Positions 10,311 through 22,335 of a stretch of 64,000 nt of DNA are shown here, piece by piece. A program made the position numbers and the translations under genes. The stretch lies in assembly GCA_963855995.1 (NCBI GenBank), contig OY979722.1, forward strand, positions 4,030,001 to 4,094,000. Direction: 5' to 3'. The notes under the pieces are model-generated. The model had not been told where the DNA came from. It saw only the letters and a program-made list of their open reading frames with translations, and did not search any database. The DNA is from Muricea muricata (lineage: Eukaryota > Cnidaria > Anthozoa > Malacalcyonacea > Plexauridae). Position 1 is the first letter of the stretch. Each line of letters begins with the position of its first letter.

Positions 10311-12955
10311 TATAACCCTTTCAAGCACTGAATATTCGAAATATTTCTAATAGAATAATTGCAGTACTTTAAAACCAAATATTTTGTTAACTTGATTAAA
10401 AACATCTTGACCTTGTAGATGTTCATGGTTAAGATAAATACAATTGTTTTGTTTTTTTGTCAACAAGTTTACTTCTTTGTCTTAACTTAAAAATAATATA
10501 AAGTGTAACAAGCTTGTTCATATTTGATCTAGTGGAAACGTTTCTGCGAACTGAGATGAATCGCTATAACTGCAGTATTCATGTATGACAGACGTATGAC
10601 TCGCATGTTTTTGGTGCGGTGCCTCACATGGTTCACTATACCTCGCATTTTATGAAACTACGCATCAATTTTTCCTTCAGAATTCTAATTCTAGTCATAA
10701 CTATCTGAGTTGAGGGGGCGACCACGTTTCTTGTTCTCTACGACAAACATTCGTGGCGTGTGGATCAGGCTCTAGAAATATGTACAAACTTTTTAGGGTT
10801 GGATATTTTCACAATGCGCCACCATGTTTTGCGCCATTGTCCATTGACGAGACTCACACCTTGTCTCGGCCAAAATTACATACTTGAATTTTACTACGCG
10901 AATTAAAATATTTTTAAGTACCGAACTTTCGAAATGTTTCTAATTGCAGTAATTTGGAGATAAAAGTCTACTAACAATCACGCATTTTGCTTATATTGAC
11001 ATTGTGTTGTTCTTGATAGCGCTCAAATCAAAGTTCTTCCTTTTACTTCTAAATATATAATACTTTATTGACATTTTGAAATCATCTACAAAGTAGATTC
11101 TCAAGATCTACAAACTGTAACATCTTTGTAAGTGTATTTATATTTCAAGTCCATTTGTACACAGAAACTTGTTTTGTGTTTTACTCGTTGGATTGTATCA
11201 AAATAAACAATTATTCTGTTATAATTTGGTATATATGACTATATGTCGTGTTAAGATATTTTGGTAAGATTTTCAATGAGCTGCTTAACATTATTAAGTG
11301 TCAAAGTCCCACTCCCAAGTTATACTATAACAAGACGCTCTACGGAGCGTTACTCCCTGGGGTTATAAAAATAGGCACTTTAGGTGTTGGTTCTAATACC
11401 TGTACTACAATCCTATATGATGAAAAACCTGGCCTGCGGGGTAGCGCTTGCTAATACTTGATGGCTTTAATGATAAATGCTGGCAGCGCTATTCCCTTGA
11501 AGGCTAAAATTGTCTGGTCTTAGACACAAAAGTAAATAATAAAGTAAGGCACATACGATGATCATGTTATATATGTAACAAAGTCATTCCAACGTACACT
11601 ACGATCTATTAAGTTAACATCTACTTGATTAGTTACATTATAAGGAAAGAAAGAAATTTTTAAGAGTTTCATAAAATATTCCATGACAGAATTGATTGTT
11701 TTAATTCTTTTAGGGTGCCAGTTTCATTTCTGCGAATCTAGAAGGTATAGACCATTCAGGTGAGATTCATAGCACGTCTTAAACGATCACGCCCCCTTCT
11801 CGACCGGAACACAATTCTCAGACGAGACGAGATCATTGTCGACTTCTGAAGTGATCCATCCCACTGTGCATGATAGCGAGTCTCCTGCCATCCCGGTGAA
11901 ATAAGCAATAAACAGAAATTCAAAATGATGATGCACCTTTTGGCATTATTTGTAGATATGACTATTTGTCGTGTTAAGATATTTTAGTATAGGTTTGTCA
12001 ATGAGCTGCTTAAAATTACTAAGTGTCAAAGTCCCACTCCCAAGCTATACTATAACAAGACGCTCTACAGAGCGTTACTCGCTGGGGTTATAAAAATGGG
12101 CACTTTAGGTGGTAGTACTAATACCTGTACTACAATCCAGTCCTATATGATGAAAAACCTGGCCTGCTGGGTAGCACTTGCTAATACTTGTAAGTACAAA
12201 AGTGTCCATCGGCAAATCACTTCCTAAAATTGTTGAGTCGAGATCGCACAAAAAATACAACAAAATCGCATTTAAACGTGATTTGCAAAATGTGCTTAAT
12301 TCTTCCTTTACTGAACTACAATTAGAACTAGACCCAAACGTAATGTGGCTAAAATGGCGTAGTGTGTTTACCTCCATGGCGGAAAAGCATGCTCCACTAA
12401 GAACACGTAAAGTTAGAAGTCAACACAACCCGCGGTTAACTAGCGAAATTAATAAGGAGATGAATCATCGAGACTATTTAAAACAAAAAGCGACTCAGAC
12501 AAATGCTCGGTATTTATACCAAGCTTATAAAGAAGCACGAAACAAAACTAATAAAATTATGCAAAAAACTAAGTCAGATCATTTTAGAGGCACATGTTCG
12601 AAAACAATAAATATTTGTCCTATAAATAAAAAAGATGATGCTGTTGTAAAAGACAAAAATATTGCGGAAACACTTAATTCGTATTTTGTTAATGTGGGTC
12701 CATCTCTATGAAGAGACTTATCGGAAAGTGAAAAATTCACGTTGATTTTGTGCATTATCCTGCCATTACTACATTCACCTTCAGCGATATTACTGAAAAT
12801 TAAATGACACTCTAAATTTGCTACAGAGTTTAAAAACATCAAAGGAGCCGGGCCGGGTAAAATAAGTGCTAGACTTGTCAAGGATTCTGTTGAAGTAATC
12901 TGTCAATAATAACATTAATTTTTAACAGATCCTTGCAACAAGGAATATTTCCAAG
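10311..12955 (+). repeat. tandem unit A of the LINE-fragment array (2.64 kb, lacks the MITE)
   Basis: First of four tandem copies. Each starts near TATAAACC(T)TTTCAAG(T/C)ACTG and ends inside a LINE reverse transcriptase at GGAATATTTCCAAG. Each of units A-C contains two related sub-repeats of about 230 bp (in A at about 11228-11455 and 11955-12185). Each sub-repeat has a small stem (ACGCTCTacgGAGCGT) and GGGGTTATAAAAAT. Unit A lacks the 246-bp MITE of B and C and preserves the empty insertion site at about 11468-11474 (TTTAATG present once). Confidence 0.85.
12178..12950 (+). pseudogene. LINE (CR1/jockey-type) ORF2 fragment, unit A
   Basis: Encodes the linker between endonuclease and reverse transcriptase plus the first reverse transcriptase motifs of a non-LTR retrotransposon. 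Conserved text includes ESRSHKKYNKIAFKRDL, WLKWRSVFTSMAEKHAPLRTRKVR and LTSEINKEMNHRDYLKQKA, then after a stop at 12709-12711 and frameshifts, FTFSDITE and LKTSKGAGPGKISARLVKDS. It ends abruptly at LQQGIFP where the next tandem unit begins. The upstream endonuclease domain is absent. The nominal start is a TTG, so this is not a free-standing gene. Dead, and truncated by the array junction. Confidence 0.8.
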
Positions 12956-14141
12956 GTTATAAACCTTTTCAAGTACTGAATATTCGAAATATTTCTAATA
13001 GAATAATTGCAGTACTTTAAAACCAAATATTTTGTTAACTTGATTAAAAACATTTTGACCTTGCAGGTGTTCATTGTTAGAATAAATACAATTGTTTTTT
13101 TTTTGTGAACAAGTTTACTACATTGTCTTAACTTAAAAATGATATAAAGTGTAACAAGCTTGTTCATATTTGATCTAGTGGAAACGTTTCTGCGAACTGA
13201 GATGAATCGCTATAACTGCAGTATTCATGTATGACAGACGTATGACTCGCATGTTTTTGGTGCGGTGCCTCGCATGGTTCACTATACCTCGCATTTTATG
13301 AATCTCCGCATCAATTTTTCCTTCAGAATTCTAGTTCTAGTCATAACTATCTGGGTTGAGGGGAGCGGGGGGGGGGGCGATCTGGGATCAAGTTTCTTGT
13401 TCTCTACGACAAACATTCGTGGCGTGTGGATCAGGCTCTAGAAATATGTACAAACTTTTTAGGGTTGGACATTTTCACAATGCGCCACTATGTTTTGCGC
13501 CATTGTCCATTGACGAGACTCACACCTTGTCTCGGCCTACATTATACATACTTGAATTTTACTACGCGAATTAAAATATTTTTAAGTACCGAACTTTCGA
13601 AATGTTTCTTATTGTTGTAATTTGGAGATAAAAGTTTACTAACAATCACGTATTTTGCTTATATTGACATTGTGTTGTCTTGATAGCGCTCAAATCAAAG
13701 TTCTTCCTTTTACTTCTAAGTATATAATGCTTTACTGACATTTTGAAATCATCTACAAAGTAGATTCTCAAGATTTACAAACTCTAGCATTTTTGTAAGT
13801 GTATTTACATTTAAAGTCCATTTGTATACAGAAACTTGTTTTGTGTTTTACTCTTTGGATTGTATTAAAATAAGTACAATTATTCTGTTATAATTTGGTA
13901 GATTTGACTATATGTCGTGTTAAGATATTTTGGTAGGATTGGCAATGAGCTGCTTAACATTATTAAGTGTTAACGTCCTACTCCCAAGTTATACTATAAC
14001 AAGACGCTCTTCGGAGCGTTACTCGCTGGGGTTATAAAAATAGGCACTTTAGGTGGTGGTACTAATACCTGTACTACAATCCTACATGATGAAAAACCTG
14101 GCCTGCAGGGTAGCACTTGCTAATACTTGATGGATTTAATG

Positions 14142-14387
14142 CAGGGACCGCGGAGCGGGGTGGCTGGCTGGGCTAAAGCCCCACCAATAATTTTTGTTCA
14201 ATACATATGCTTGCATTAAGAATATAAGAATCGATGCAAAAACTATATGCCACTTCATGATGATTGTTGAAATTAGAAGTGTCTCCAGGCACTCAGGGCT
14301 CTTGATTCCAAAAGTTTCCCCTCTAGATGTCTCGCACCTTCGGTGCTCGATTAGCCCCACCAATAAAAAACCGCTCCGCGGTCCCTG
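14142..14387. repeat. 246-bp MITE with CAGGGACC ends, copy in unit B
   Basis: Ends are perfect inverted repeats, starting CAGGGACCGCGGAGCGG and finishing CCGCTCCGCGGTCCCTG. They are flanked by a 7-bp direct repeat TTTAATG (14135-14141 and 14388-14394). Unit A and an inverted copy at 21690-21918 carry the site once, proving an insertion. Non-coding. Superfamily uncertain: CAGGG ends suggest hAT but the duplication reads as 7 rather than 8 bp. Confidence 0.9.
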
Positions 14388-15101
14388 TTTAATGATAAAT
14401 GCTGGCTGTGCTATTCCCTTAAAAGGCTAAATTTGTCTGGTCTTAGACACAAAAGTAAATAATAAAGTAAGGCACATACGATGATCATGTTATATATGTA
14501 ACAAAGTCATTCCAACATACACTACGATCTATTAAGTTTAACATCTATTTGATTAGTTACATTATAAGGAAAGAAGGAAATTTTTAAGAGTTTCATAAAA
14601 TATTCCGTGACAGAATTGATTGTTTTAATTCTTTTCGGGTGCCAGTTTCATTTCTGCAAATCTAGAAGGTATAGACCATTCAGGTGAGATTCATAGCACG
14701 TCTTAAACGACCACGCCCCCTTCTCGACCGGAACACAATTCTCAGACGAGACGAGATCATTGTCGACTTCTGAAGTGATCCATCCCACTGTGCATGATAG
14801 CGAGTCTCCTGCCATCCCGGTGAAATAAGCAATAAACAGAAATTCAAAATGATGATGCACCTTTTGGCATTATTTGTAGATATGACTATTTGTCGTGTTA
14901 GGATATTTTAGTATAGGTTTGTCAATGAGCTGCTTAAAATTACTAAGTGTCAAAGTCCCACTCCCAAGCTATACTATAACAAGACGCTCTACAGAGCGTT
15001 ACTCGCTGGGGTTATAAAAATGGGCACTTTAGGTGGTAGTACTAATACCTGTACTACAATCCAGTCCTATATGATGAAAAACCTGGCCTGCTGGGTAGCA
15101 C

Positions 15102-15875
15102 TTGCTAATACTTGTAAGTACAAAAGTGTCCATCGGCAAATCACTTCCTAAAATTGTTGAGTCGAGATCGCACAAAAAATACCACAAAATCGCATTTAAA
15201 CGTGATTTGCAAAATGTGCTTAATTCTTCCTTTACTGAACTACAATTAGAACTAGACCCAAACGTAATGTGGCTAAAATGGCGTAGTGTGTTTACCTCCA
15301 TGGCGGAAAAGCATGCTCCGCTAAGAACACGTAAAGTTAGAAGTCAACACAACCCGCGGTTAACTAGCGAAGTTAATAAGGAGATGAATCATCGAGACTA
15401 TTTAAAACAAAAAGCTACTCAGACAAATGCTCGGTATTTATACCTAGCTTATAAAGAAGCACGAAACAAAACTAATAAAATTATGCAAAAAGCTAAGTCA
15501 GATCATTTTAGAGGCACAGGTTCGAAAACAATAAATATTTGTCCTATAAATCAAAAAGATGATACTGTTGTAAAAGACAAAAATATTGCGGAAACACTTA
15601 ATTCGTATTTTGTTAATGTGGGTCCATCTCTATGAAGAGACTTATCGGAAAGTGAAAAATTCACGTTGATTTTGTGCATTATTCTGCCATTACTACATTC
15701 ACCTTCAGCGATATTACTGAAAATTAAATGACACTCTAAATTTGCTTCAGAGTTTAAAAACATCAAAGGAGCCGGGCCGGGTAAAATAAGTGCTAGACTT
15801 GTCAAGGATTCTGTTGAAGTAATCTGTCAATAATAACATTAATTTTTAACAGATCCTTGCAACAAGGAATATTTC
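15102..15875 (+). pseudogene. LINE ORF2 fragment, unit B
   Basis: Near-identical to the LINE fragment at 12178-12950 with scattered substitutions (for example SEVNKEMN in place of SEINKEMN). Same internal stop, frameshift positions and abrupt end at the GIFP motif, so the lesions predate the tandem duplication. Confidence 0.8.
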
Positions 15876-17062
15876 CAAGGTTATAAACTTTTCAAGTACT
15901 GAATATTCGAAATATTTCTAATAGAATAATTGCAGTACTTTAAAACCAAATATTTTGTTAACTTGATTAAAAACATTTTGACCTTGCAGGTGTTCATTGT
16001 TAGAATAAATACAATTGTTTTTTTTTGTGAACAAGTTTACTACATTGCCTTAACTTAAAAATGATATAAAGTGTAACAAGCTTGTTCATATTTGATCTAG
16101 TGGAAACGTTTCTGCGAACTGAGATGAATCGCTATAACTGCAGTATTCATGTATGACAGACGTATGACTCGCATGTTTTTGGTGCGGTGCCTCGCATGGT
16201 TCACTATACCTCGCATTTTATGAATCTCCGCATCAATTTTTCCTTCAGAATTCTAGTTCTAGTCATAACTATCTGGGTTGAGGGGAGCGGGGGGGGGGCG
16301 ATCTGGGATCAAGTTTCTTGTTCTCTACGACAAACATTCGTGGCGTGTGGATCAGGCTCTAGAAATATGTACAAACTTTTTAGGGTTGGACATTTTCACA
16401 ATGCGCCACTATGTTTTGCGCCATTGTCCATTGACGAGACTCACACCTTGTCTTGGCCTACATTATACATACTTGAATTTTACTACGCGAATTAAAATAT
16501 TTTTAAGTACCGAACTTTCGAAATGTTTCTAATTGTTGTAATTTGGAGATAAAAGTTTACTAACAATCACGTATTTTGCTTATATTGACATTGTGTTGTC
16601 TTGATAGCGCTGAAATCAAAGTTCTTCCTTTTACTTCTAAATATATAATGCTTTACTGACATTTTGAAATCATCTACAAAGTAGATTCTCAAGATTTACA
16701 AACTCTAGCATTTTTGTAAGTGTATTTACATTTAAAGTCCATTTGTATACAGAAACTTGTTTTGTGTTTTACTCTTTGGATTGTATTAAAATAAGTACAA
16801 TTATTCTGTTATAATTTGGTAGATTTGACTATATGTCGTGTTAAGATATTTTGGTAGGTTTGGCAATGAGCTGCTTAACATTATTAAGTGTCAAAGTCCC
16901 ACTCCCAAGTTATACTATAACAAGACGCTCTTCAGAGCGTTACTCGCTGGGGTTATAAAAATAGGCACTTTAGGTGGTGGTACTAATACCTGTACTACAA
17001 TCCTACATGATGAAAAACCTGGCCTGCAGGGTAGCACTTGCTAATACTTGATGGATTTAATG

Positions 17063-17308
17063 CAGGGACCCCGGAGCGGGGTGGCTGGCTGGGCTAAAGC
17101 CCCACCAATAATTTTTGTTCAATACATATGTTTGCTTTAAAAATATAAGAATCGATGCAAAAGCTATATGCCACTTCATGATGATTGTTGAAATTAGAAG
17201 TGTTTCCAGGCACTCAGGGCTCTTGATTTCAAAAGTTTCCCCTCTAGATATCTCGCACCTTCGGTGCTCGATTAGCCCCACCAATAAAAAACCGCTCCGC
17301 GGTCCCTG
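17063..17308. repeat. 246-bp MITE with CAGGGACC ends, copy in unit C
   Basis: Same element and same insertion site as at 14142, with TTTAATG on both sides. One end base differs (CAGGGACCCCGG against CAGGGACCGCGG). It arose by duplication of the host unit, not by a second transposition. Confidence 0.9.
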
Positions 17309-18022
17309 TTTAATGATAAATGCTGGCTGTGCTATTCCCTTAAAAGGCTAAATTTGTCTGGTCTTAGACACAAAAGTAAATAATAAAGTAAGGCACATAC
17401 GATGATCATGTTATATATGTAACAAAGTCGTTCCAACATACACTACGATCTATTAAGTTAACATCTATTTGATTAGTTACATTATAAGGAAAGAAGGAAA
17501 TTTTTAAGAGTTTCATAAAATATTCCATGACAGAATTGATTGTTTTAATTCTTTTCGGGTGCCAGTTTCATTTCTGCGAATCTAGAAGGTATAGACCATT
17601 CAGGTGAAATTCATAGCACGTCTTAAACGACCACGCCCCCTTCTCGACCGGAACACAATTCTCAGACGAGACGAGATCATTGTCGACTTCTGAAGTGATC
17701 CATCCCACTGTGCATGATAGCGAGTCTCCTGCCATCCCGGTGAAATAAGCAATAAACAGAAATTCAAAATGATGATGCACCTTTTGGCATTATTTGTAGA
17801 TATGACTATTTGTCGTGTTAAGATATTTTAGTATAGGTTTGTCAATGAGCTGCTTAACATTATTAAGTGTTAACGTCCTACTCCCAAGCTATACTATAAC
17901 AAGACGCTCTTCGGAGCGTTACTCGCTGGGGTTATAAAAATAGGCACTTTAGGTGGTGGTACTTAATACCTGTAGGCTACTACAATCCTATGTGATGAAA
18001 AACCTGGCCTGCTGGGTAGCAC

Positions 18023-18799
18023 TTGCTAATACTTGTAAGTACAAAAGTATCCATCGACAAATCACTTCCTAAAGTTGTTGAGTCGAGATCGTACAAAAAA
18101 TACAACAAAATCGCATTTAAACGTGATTTGCAAAATATGTTTAATTCTTCCTTTACTGAACTACAATTAGAACTAGACCATGCAAACGTAATGTGGCTAA
18201 AATGGCGTAGTGTGTTTACCTCCATAGCGGAAAAGCATGCTCCACTAAGAACGCGTAAAGTTAGAAGTTAACACACCCCGTGGTTAACTAGCGAAGTTAA
18301 TAAGGAGATGAATCATCGAGACTATTTAAAACAAAAAGCGACTCAGACAAATGCTCGGTATTTATACCAAGCTTATAAAGAAGCACGAAACAAAACTAAT
18401 AAAATTATGCAAAAAGCTAAGTCAGATCATTTTAGAGGCACAGGTTCGAAAACAACAAATATTTGTCCTATAAATCAAATAGATGATGCTGTTGTAAAAG
18501 ACAAGAATATTGCAGAAACACTTAATTCGTATTTTGTTAATGTGGGTCCATCTCTATGAAGAGACTTATCGGAAAGTGAAAAATTCACGTTGATTTTGTG
18601 CATTATTCTGCCATTACTACATTCACCTTCAGCGATATTACTGAAAATTAAATGACACTCTAAATTTGCTACAGAGTTTAAAAACATCAAAGGAGCCGGG
18701 CCGGGTAAAATAAGTGCTAGACTTGTCAAGGATTCTGCTGAAGTAATCTGTCAATAATAACATTAATTTTTAACAGATCCTTGCAACAAGGAATATTTC
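18023..18799 (+). pseudogene. LINE ORF2 fragment, unit C
   Basis: Third copy of the linker/reverse-transcriptase start. Relative to units A and B it has a small in-frame insertion (LELDHANVMW against LELDPNVMW) and an additional stop after RKVRS. It ends at the same GIFP junction. Confidence 0.8.
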
Positions 18800-18803
18800 C
18801 AAG

Positions 18804-20632
18804 GTTACAAACCTTTCAAGTACTGAATATTCGAAATATTTCTAATAGAATAATTGCAGTACTTTAAAACCAAATATTTTTTTAACTTGATTAAAAACAT
18901 CTTGACCTTGTAGGTGTTCATGGTTAAAATAAATACAATTGTTTGTTTTTTTTGTCAACAAGTTTACTTCTTTGTCTTAACTTAAAAATGATATAAAGTG
19001 TAACAAGCTTGTTCATATTTGATCTAGTGGAAACGTTTCTGCGAACTGAGATGAATCGCTATAACTGTAGTATTAATGTATGACAGACGTATGACTCGCA
19101 TGTTTTTGGTGCGGTGCCTCGCATGGTTCACTATACCTCGCATTTTATGAAACTCCGTATCAATTTTTCCTTCAGAATTCTAACTCTAGTCATAACTATC
19201 TGGGTTGAGGAGAGCGGGGGGCGATCTGGGATCAAGTTTCTTGTTCTCTACGACGAACATTCGTAGCGTGTGGATCAGGCTCGAGGATTATGTACAAACT
19301 TTTTAGGGTTGGACAATTTCACAATGTGCCACCATGGTTTTGCGCCATTGTCCATTAACGAGACTGACACCTTGTCTCGGCCTAAATTATATATACTTGA
19401 ATTTTATTACGCGAATCAAAATATTTTTAAGTACCAAACTTTCGAAATGTTTCTAATTGCAGTAATTTGGAGATAAAAGTCTATTAACAATCACGCATTT
19501 TGCTTATATTGACATTGTGTTGTTCTTGATAGCGTTTAAATCAAAGTTCTTCCTTTTACTTCTAAATATATAATACTTTACTGACATTTTGAAATCATCT
19601 ACAAAGTAGATTCTCAAGATCTACAAACTCTAGCATTTTTGTAAGAGTATTTATATTTTAAGTTCATTTGTATACAGAAACTTGTTTTGTGTTTTACTCT
19701 TTGGATTGTATTAAAATAAATACCATTACTTTGTTATAATTTGGTAGATATGACTATATGTCGTTTTAAGATATCTTGCCGGTAGGATTTTCAATGAGCT
19801 GCTTAACAATACTAAGTGTCCAAGTCCCACTCCCAAGCTATACTATATAACAAGACGCTCTACGGAACGTTACTCGCTGGGTTATAAAAATAGGCACTTT
19901 AGGTGGGATACTATTACCTGTACTACAATCCTACATGATGAAAAACCTGGCCTGCTGGGTAGCACTTGCTAATACTTGTAAGTACAAAAGTATCCATCGG
20001 CAAATCACTTCCTAAAATTGCTGAGTCGAGATCGTACAAAAAATACCACAAAATCGCATTTAAACGTGATTTGCAAAATATGCTTAATTCTTCCTTTACT
20101 GAACTACAATTAGAACTAGACCCAAACGTAATGTGGGCTAAAATGGCGTAGTGTGTTTACCTCCATGGTGGAAAAGCATGCTCCACTAAGAACACGTAAA
20201 GTTAGAAGTCAACACACCCCGTGGTTAACTAGCGAAGTTAATAAGGAGATGAATCATCGAGACTATTTAAAACAAAAAGCAACTCAGGCAAATACTCGGT
20301 ATTTCTACCAAGCTTATAAAAAGCACGAAACAAAACTAATAAAAATATGAAAAGTCAGATCATTTTAAAAGCACAATAAACAGTAATATTAATAATTCAA
20401 AGTGAAAAAGTCACGTTGATTTTTTGCATTATTCTGCCAATACTACATTCACCTTCAGCGATATTACTGAAAATGACACTCTTAATTTGCTTAAGGGTTT
20501 AAAAACATCAAAGGGGCCGGGCCGGATAAGATAAGTGCCAGACTTGTCAAGGATTCTGCTAAAGTAATCTGTCAATCATTAACATCAATTTTTAACAGAT
20601 CCTTGCAACAAGGAATATTTCCAGAGGACTTA
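18804..20632 (+). repeat. tandem unit D of the LINE-fragment array (shortened)
   Basis: Fourth copy. It keeps only one of the two sub-repeats: about 735 bp plus any MITE are missing, as expected from recombination between the two sub-repeats. Unlike A-C, the LINE reading continues beyond the GIFP junction, so D holds the original 3' flank of the duplicated segment. Confidence 0.8.
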
Positions 20633-20935
20633 AAAACTGCTTTTGTCTCGCCTATTTTTAAAAATGGCTACAAAACTGATTGCAGCAATTACAGGCTTAT
20701 TTCCGTATTTTCAACAGTGGCAAAAATATTCGAAAAAATTGTTTACAATCTATTAATGACCTATATAGACGAAAACAACATATCGTCAAACAAATTTCGG
20801 TAAATGACTAATATAATTTACGCAGCAATCACACTATGCCGATGCTTCCAAAACCAAGAACAAATGCAATGAAACGGAGATTTAGCCATCACGCAGCCAA
20901 AACATGGGATAATCTCCCATCTGAGCTCAAATAAC
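19966..20935 (+). pseudogene. LINE ORF2 fragment with RT motifs and C-terminal tail, internally deleted
   Basis: Same linker as the other units, then the reverse-transcriptase block GIFPEDLKTAFVSPIFKNG, YRLISVFSTVAKIFEKIV and NLLMTYIDENN. Shortly after, RSNHTMPMLPKPRT and FSHHAAKTWDNLPSELK appear. The last motif is typical of the extreme C-terminus of CR1/jockey-type ORF2 proteins. The catalytic palm (FADD-type box) is absent, so a large internal deletion removed it. Frameshifts and stops also occur at about 20150 and 20350-20400. The D copy shows where the duplicated unit was cut out of a longer LINE. Confidence 0.8.
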
Positions 20936-21049
20936 TCGCAGTGAAGGATAATACTTTATAATGTGAGATTCCGTTTACCACGAATAGGACAATCTTTACG
21001 CCTCCGTGGCATGTTACAAACAGAGTCATTCTAGCAATTGCACTTACTT

Positions 21050-21420
21050 AAAAAGTGGCCCGCAAGAAAAAGTTGCCGACATTGCCAAAGAGCAAAACTT
21101 TTAGTAAAAGTAATAAAGTGATGCAGCCTGCAAGGGACATCGGGACGCGAAAAAAGTGTCCCGTAAGAGAGTCCCTATGAGTGGGACAGCTAAAATGTCC
21201 CGCAATAAAGTCCTTTAGTCCTTATAATATTTTAAAGTGTTCTCGTAAAAGTGGCGATGCGATTGGAATGCAAAATACCTCGGGACGTCTAAAAAACGTT
21301 TCCCGTAAAGGAATCTCGGGGTCTCGTAAGAGAGTCTCGTGGTCACGTAAGAGAGTCTCGTACCAGTCTCTTTATACGGGATGTCAAAAAAGCATCCCAT
21401 AGGAGATGGAGCAATCTTAG
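21050..21420. repeat. series of CGGGAC hairpins
   Basis: Four or more short stem-loops follow each other. Examples are GGGACGCGaaaaaagtGTCCC (about 21140), GGGACAgctaaaaTGTCCC (about 21182), GGGACGTctaaaaaACGTTTCCC (about 21281) and GGGATGTCaaaaaaGCATCCC (about 21378). They are separated by variants of CGTAAGAGAGTC. Stem sequence varies while pairing is mostly kept, and loops are A-rich. Function unknown. Confidence 0.65.
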
Positions 21421-21433
21421 GATTAGTGTACCT

Positions 21434-21694
21434 CAACAGAATGAAGAACTAAAAGAATTCAATACAGGAGAAATTGGTGTCTGTGTTCACTTATCCAAGG
21501 TAAACAGTGACCAAGCACAACAAGATTTTGCTCTAAAAATGTATAAATTTTTCACAAGAAGATATAATTGGCATAATGATCACCTTGCTTTCCTTGCCAG
21601 CAAATCTAACACCGTAACTGATTATTACAAAATGATAATTTCGGTATTAATCTTAAAATCAAATCCACAGTTAAAACAGGACAAACGATGTTAA
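21434..21694 (+). CDS. exon-like 87-codon open frame, unknown product
   Basis: Open frame that begins without ATG and ends at a TAA at 21692-21694. The translation looks like real protein: mixed acidic, basic and aromatic residues (EELKEFNTGEIGVCVHLSK, then FALKMYKFFTRRYNWHNDHL, then TDYYKM). A plausible splice acceptor (CTTAGgattagtgtacctcaacAG) lies just upstream, so it may be the terminal exon of a spliced or transposon gene. I recognise no domain. Confidence 0.35.
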   Translation, partial: QQNEELKEFNTGEIGVCVHLSKVNSDQAQQDFALKMYKFFTRRYNWHNDHLAFLASKSNTVTDYYKMIISVLILKSNPQLKQDKRC

Positions 21695-21918
21695 CTTAAT
21701 AGATCGTAGTGTACGTTGGAATGACTTTGTTACATAACATAATCATCGTATGTGCCTTACTTTATTGTTTACTTTTGTGTCTAACACCAGATAATTTTGG
21801 CCTTCAAGGGAATAGCGCTGCCAGCATGTATCATTAAATCCATCAAGTATTAGCAAGTGCTACCCTGCAGGCCAGGTTTTTCATCGTAGGATTGTAGTAC
21901 AGGTATTAGTACCACCAC
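21690..21918 (-). repeat. inverted partial copy of the LINE-array unit
   Basis: Reverse complement of the segment running from the GGTGGTACTAATACCTGTAC sub-repeat to the ATCTATTAAGTTAA stretch in the 10.3-18.8 kb units. It has the MITE site empty (one TTTAATG). It ends exactly where the BEL/Pao fragment begins. Confidence 0.8.
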
Positions 21919-22335
21919 TGCGAAGAAACGTTGCACAAGTTTTGGGCGCTGGAAGAACCGGCCAAACCTAAAGTTCCTGTGTCCCCAGCTGACAAATTAG
22001 CATTAGAATATTACAACCAACACCTCAAGCACGAAGAAAATGGTCGCTTTGTTGTTAAACTTCCTTTCAAACCACAGAAATCTACCCTCGGGGAATCGCG
22101 ACCTTTCGCCTTTTTCGCTTTTTATCTCTTGAGCGTCGTCTTCGTCGTTCCGACCAGTTTGAAAACTATATGATATATCTCCTCTAGTTATGCTGAAAGA
22201 GTTCCAGATAATAATCTTAACAAACCCCCTTAGAATACCTTTTACTTGGCCCACCATGCCGTCTATAAGAAATACGCAACTACTCCTCTACGTGTTGTCT
22301 TCGATGGTTCAATGAAAACCACTTCTGGTGTATGT
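21919..22335 (+). pseudogene. BEL/Pao retrotransposon fragment (protease-RT junction region)
   Basis: The translation begins with a FWALEEPAKP block, then DKLALEYYNQH, GRFVVKLPFKP and LGESR. After a frameshift come ERRLRRSDQFENYM, and further on YLAHHAVYKKYATTPLRVVF and FDGSMKTTSGV. This order is that of the segment leading into the reverse transcriptase in BEL/Pao Pol proteins. It is a short, frameshifted piece without LTRs or catalytic motifs, on the opposite strand from the BEL element at 32.6-35.6 kb. Confidence 0.75.

Larger units (their letters stand above)
12956..15879 (+). repeat. tandem unit B of the LINE-fragment array (2.92 kb, with MITE)
   Basis: Same layout as unit A with the 246-bp MITE at 14142-14387 inserted after its first sub-repeat. 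It is very similar to unit C over its full length, including the G-run at about 13368-13378, indicating a recent B/C duplication that post-dates MITE insertion. Confidence 0.85.
15880..18803 (+). repeat. tandem unit C of the LINE-fragment array (2.92 kb, with MITE)
   Basis: Third tandem copy, closest to unit B, carrying the second MITE at 17063-17308 at the identical position. Confidence 0.85.

Noticed and set aside
12105..12377. 90-codon minus-strand frame repeated in the LINE-array units
   Set aside because: It is the antisense shadow of the LINE linker coding sequence.
21919..22335. Joining this BEL piece to the BEL element at 32.6-35.6 kb
   Set aside because: The strands are opposite and a 10-kb composite array separates them. 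They are separate insertions or fragments.
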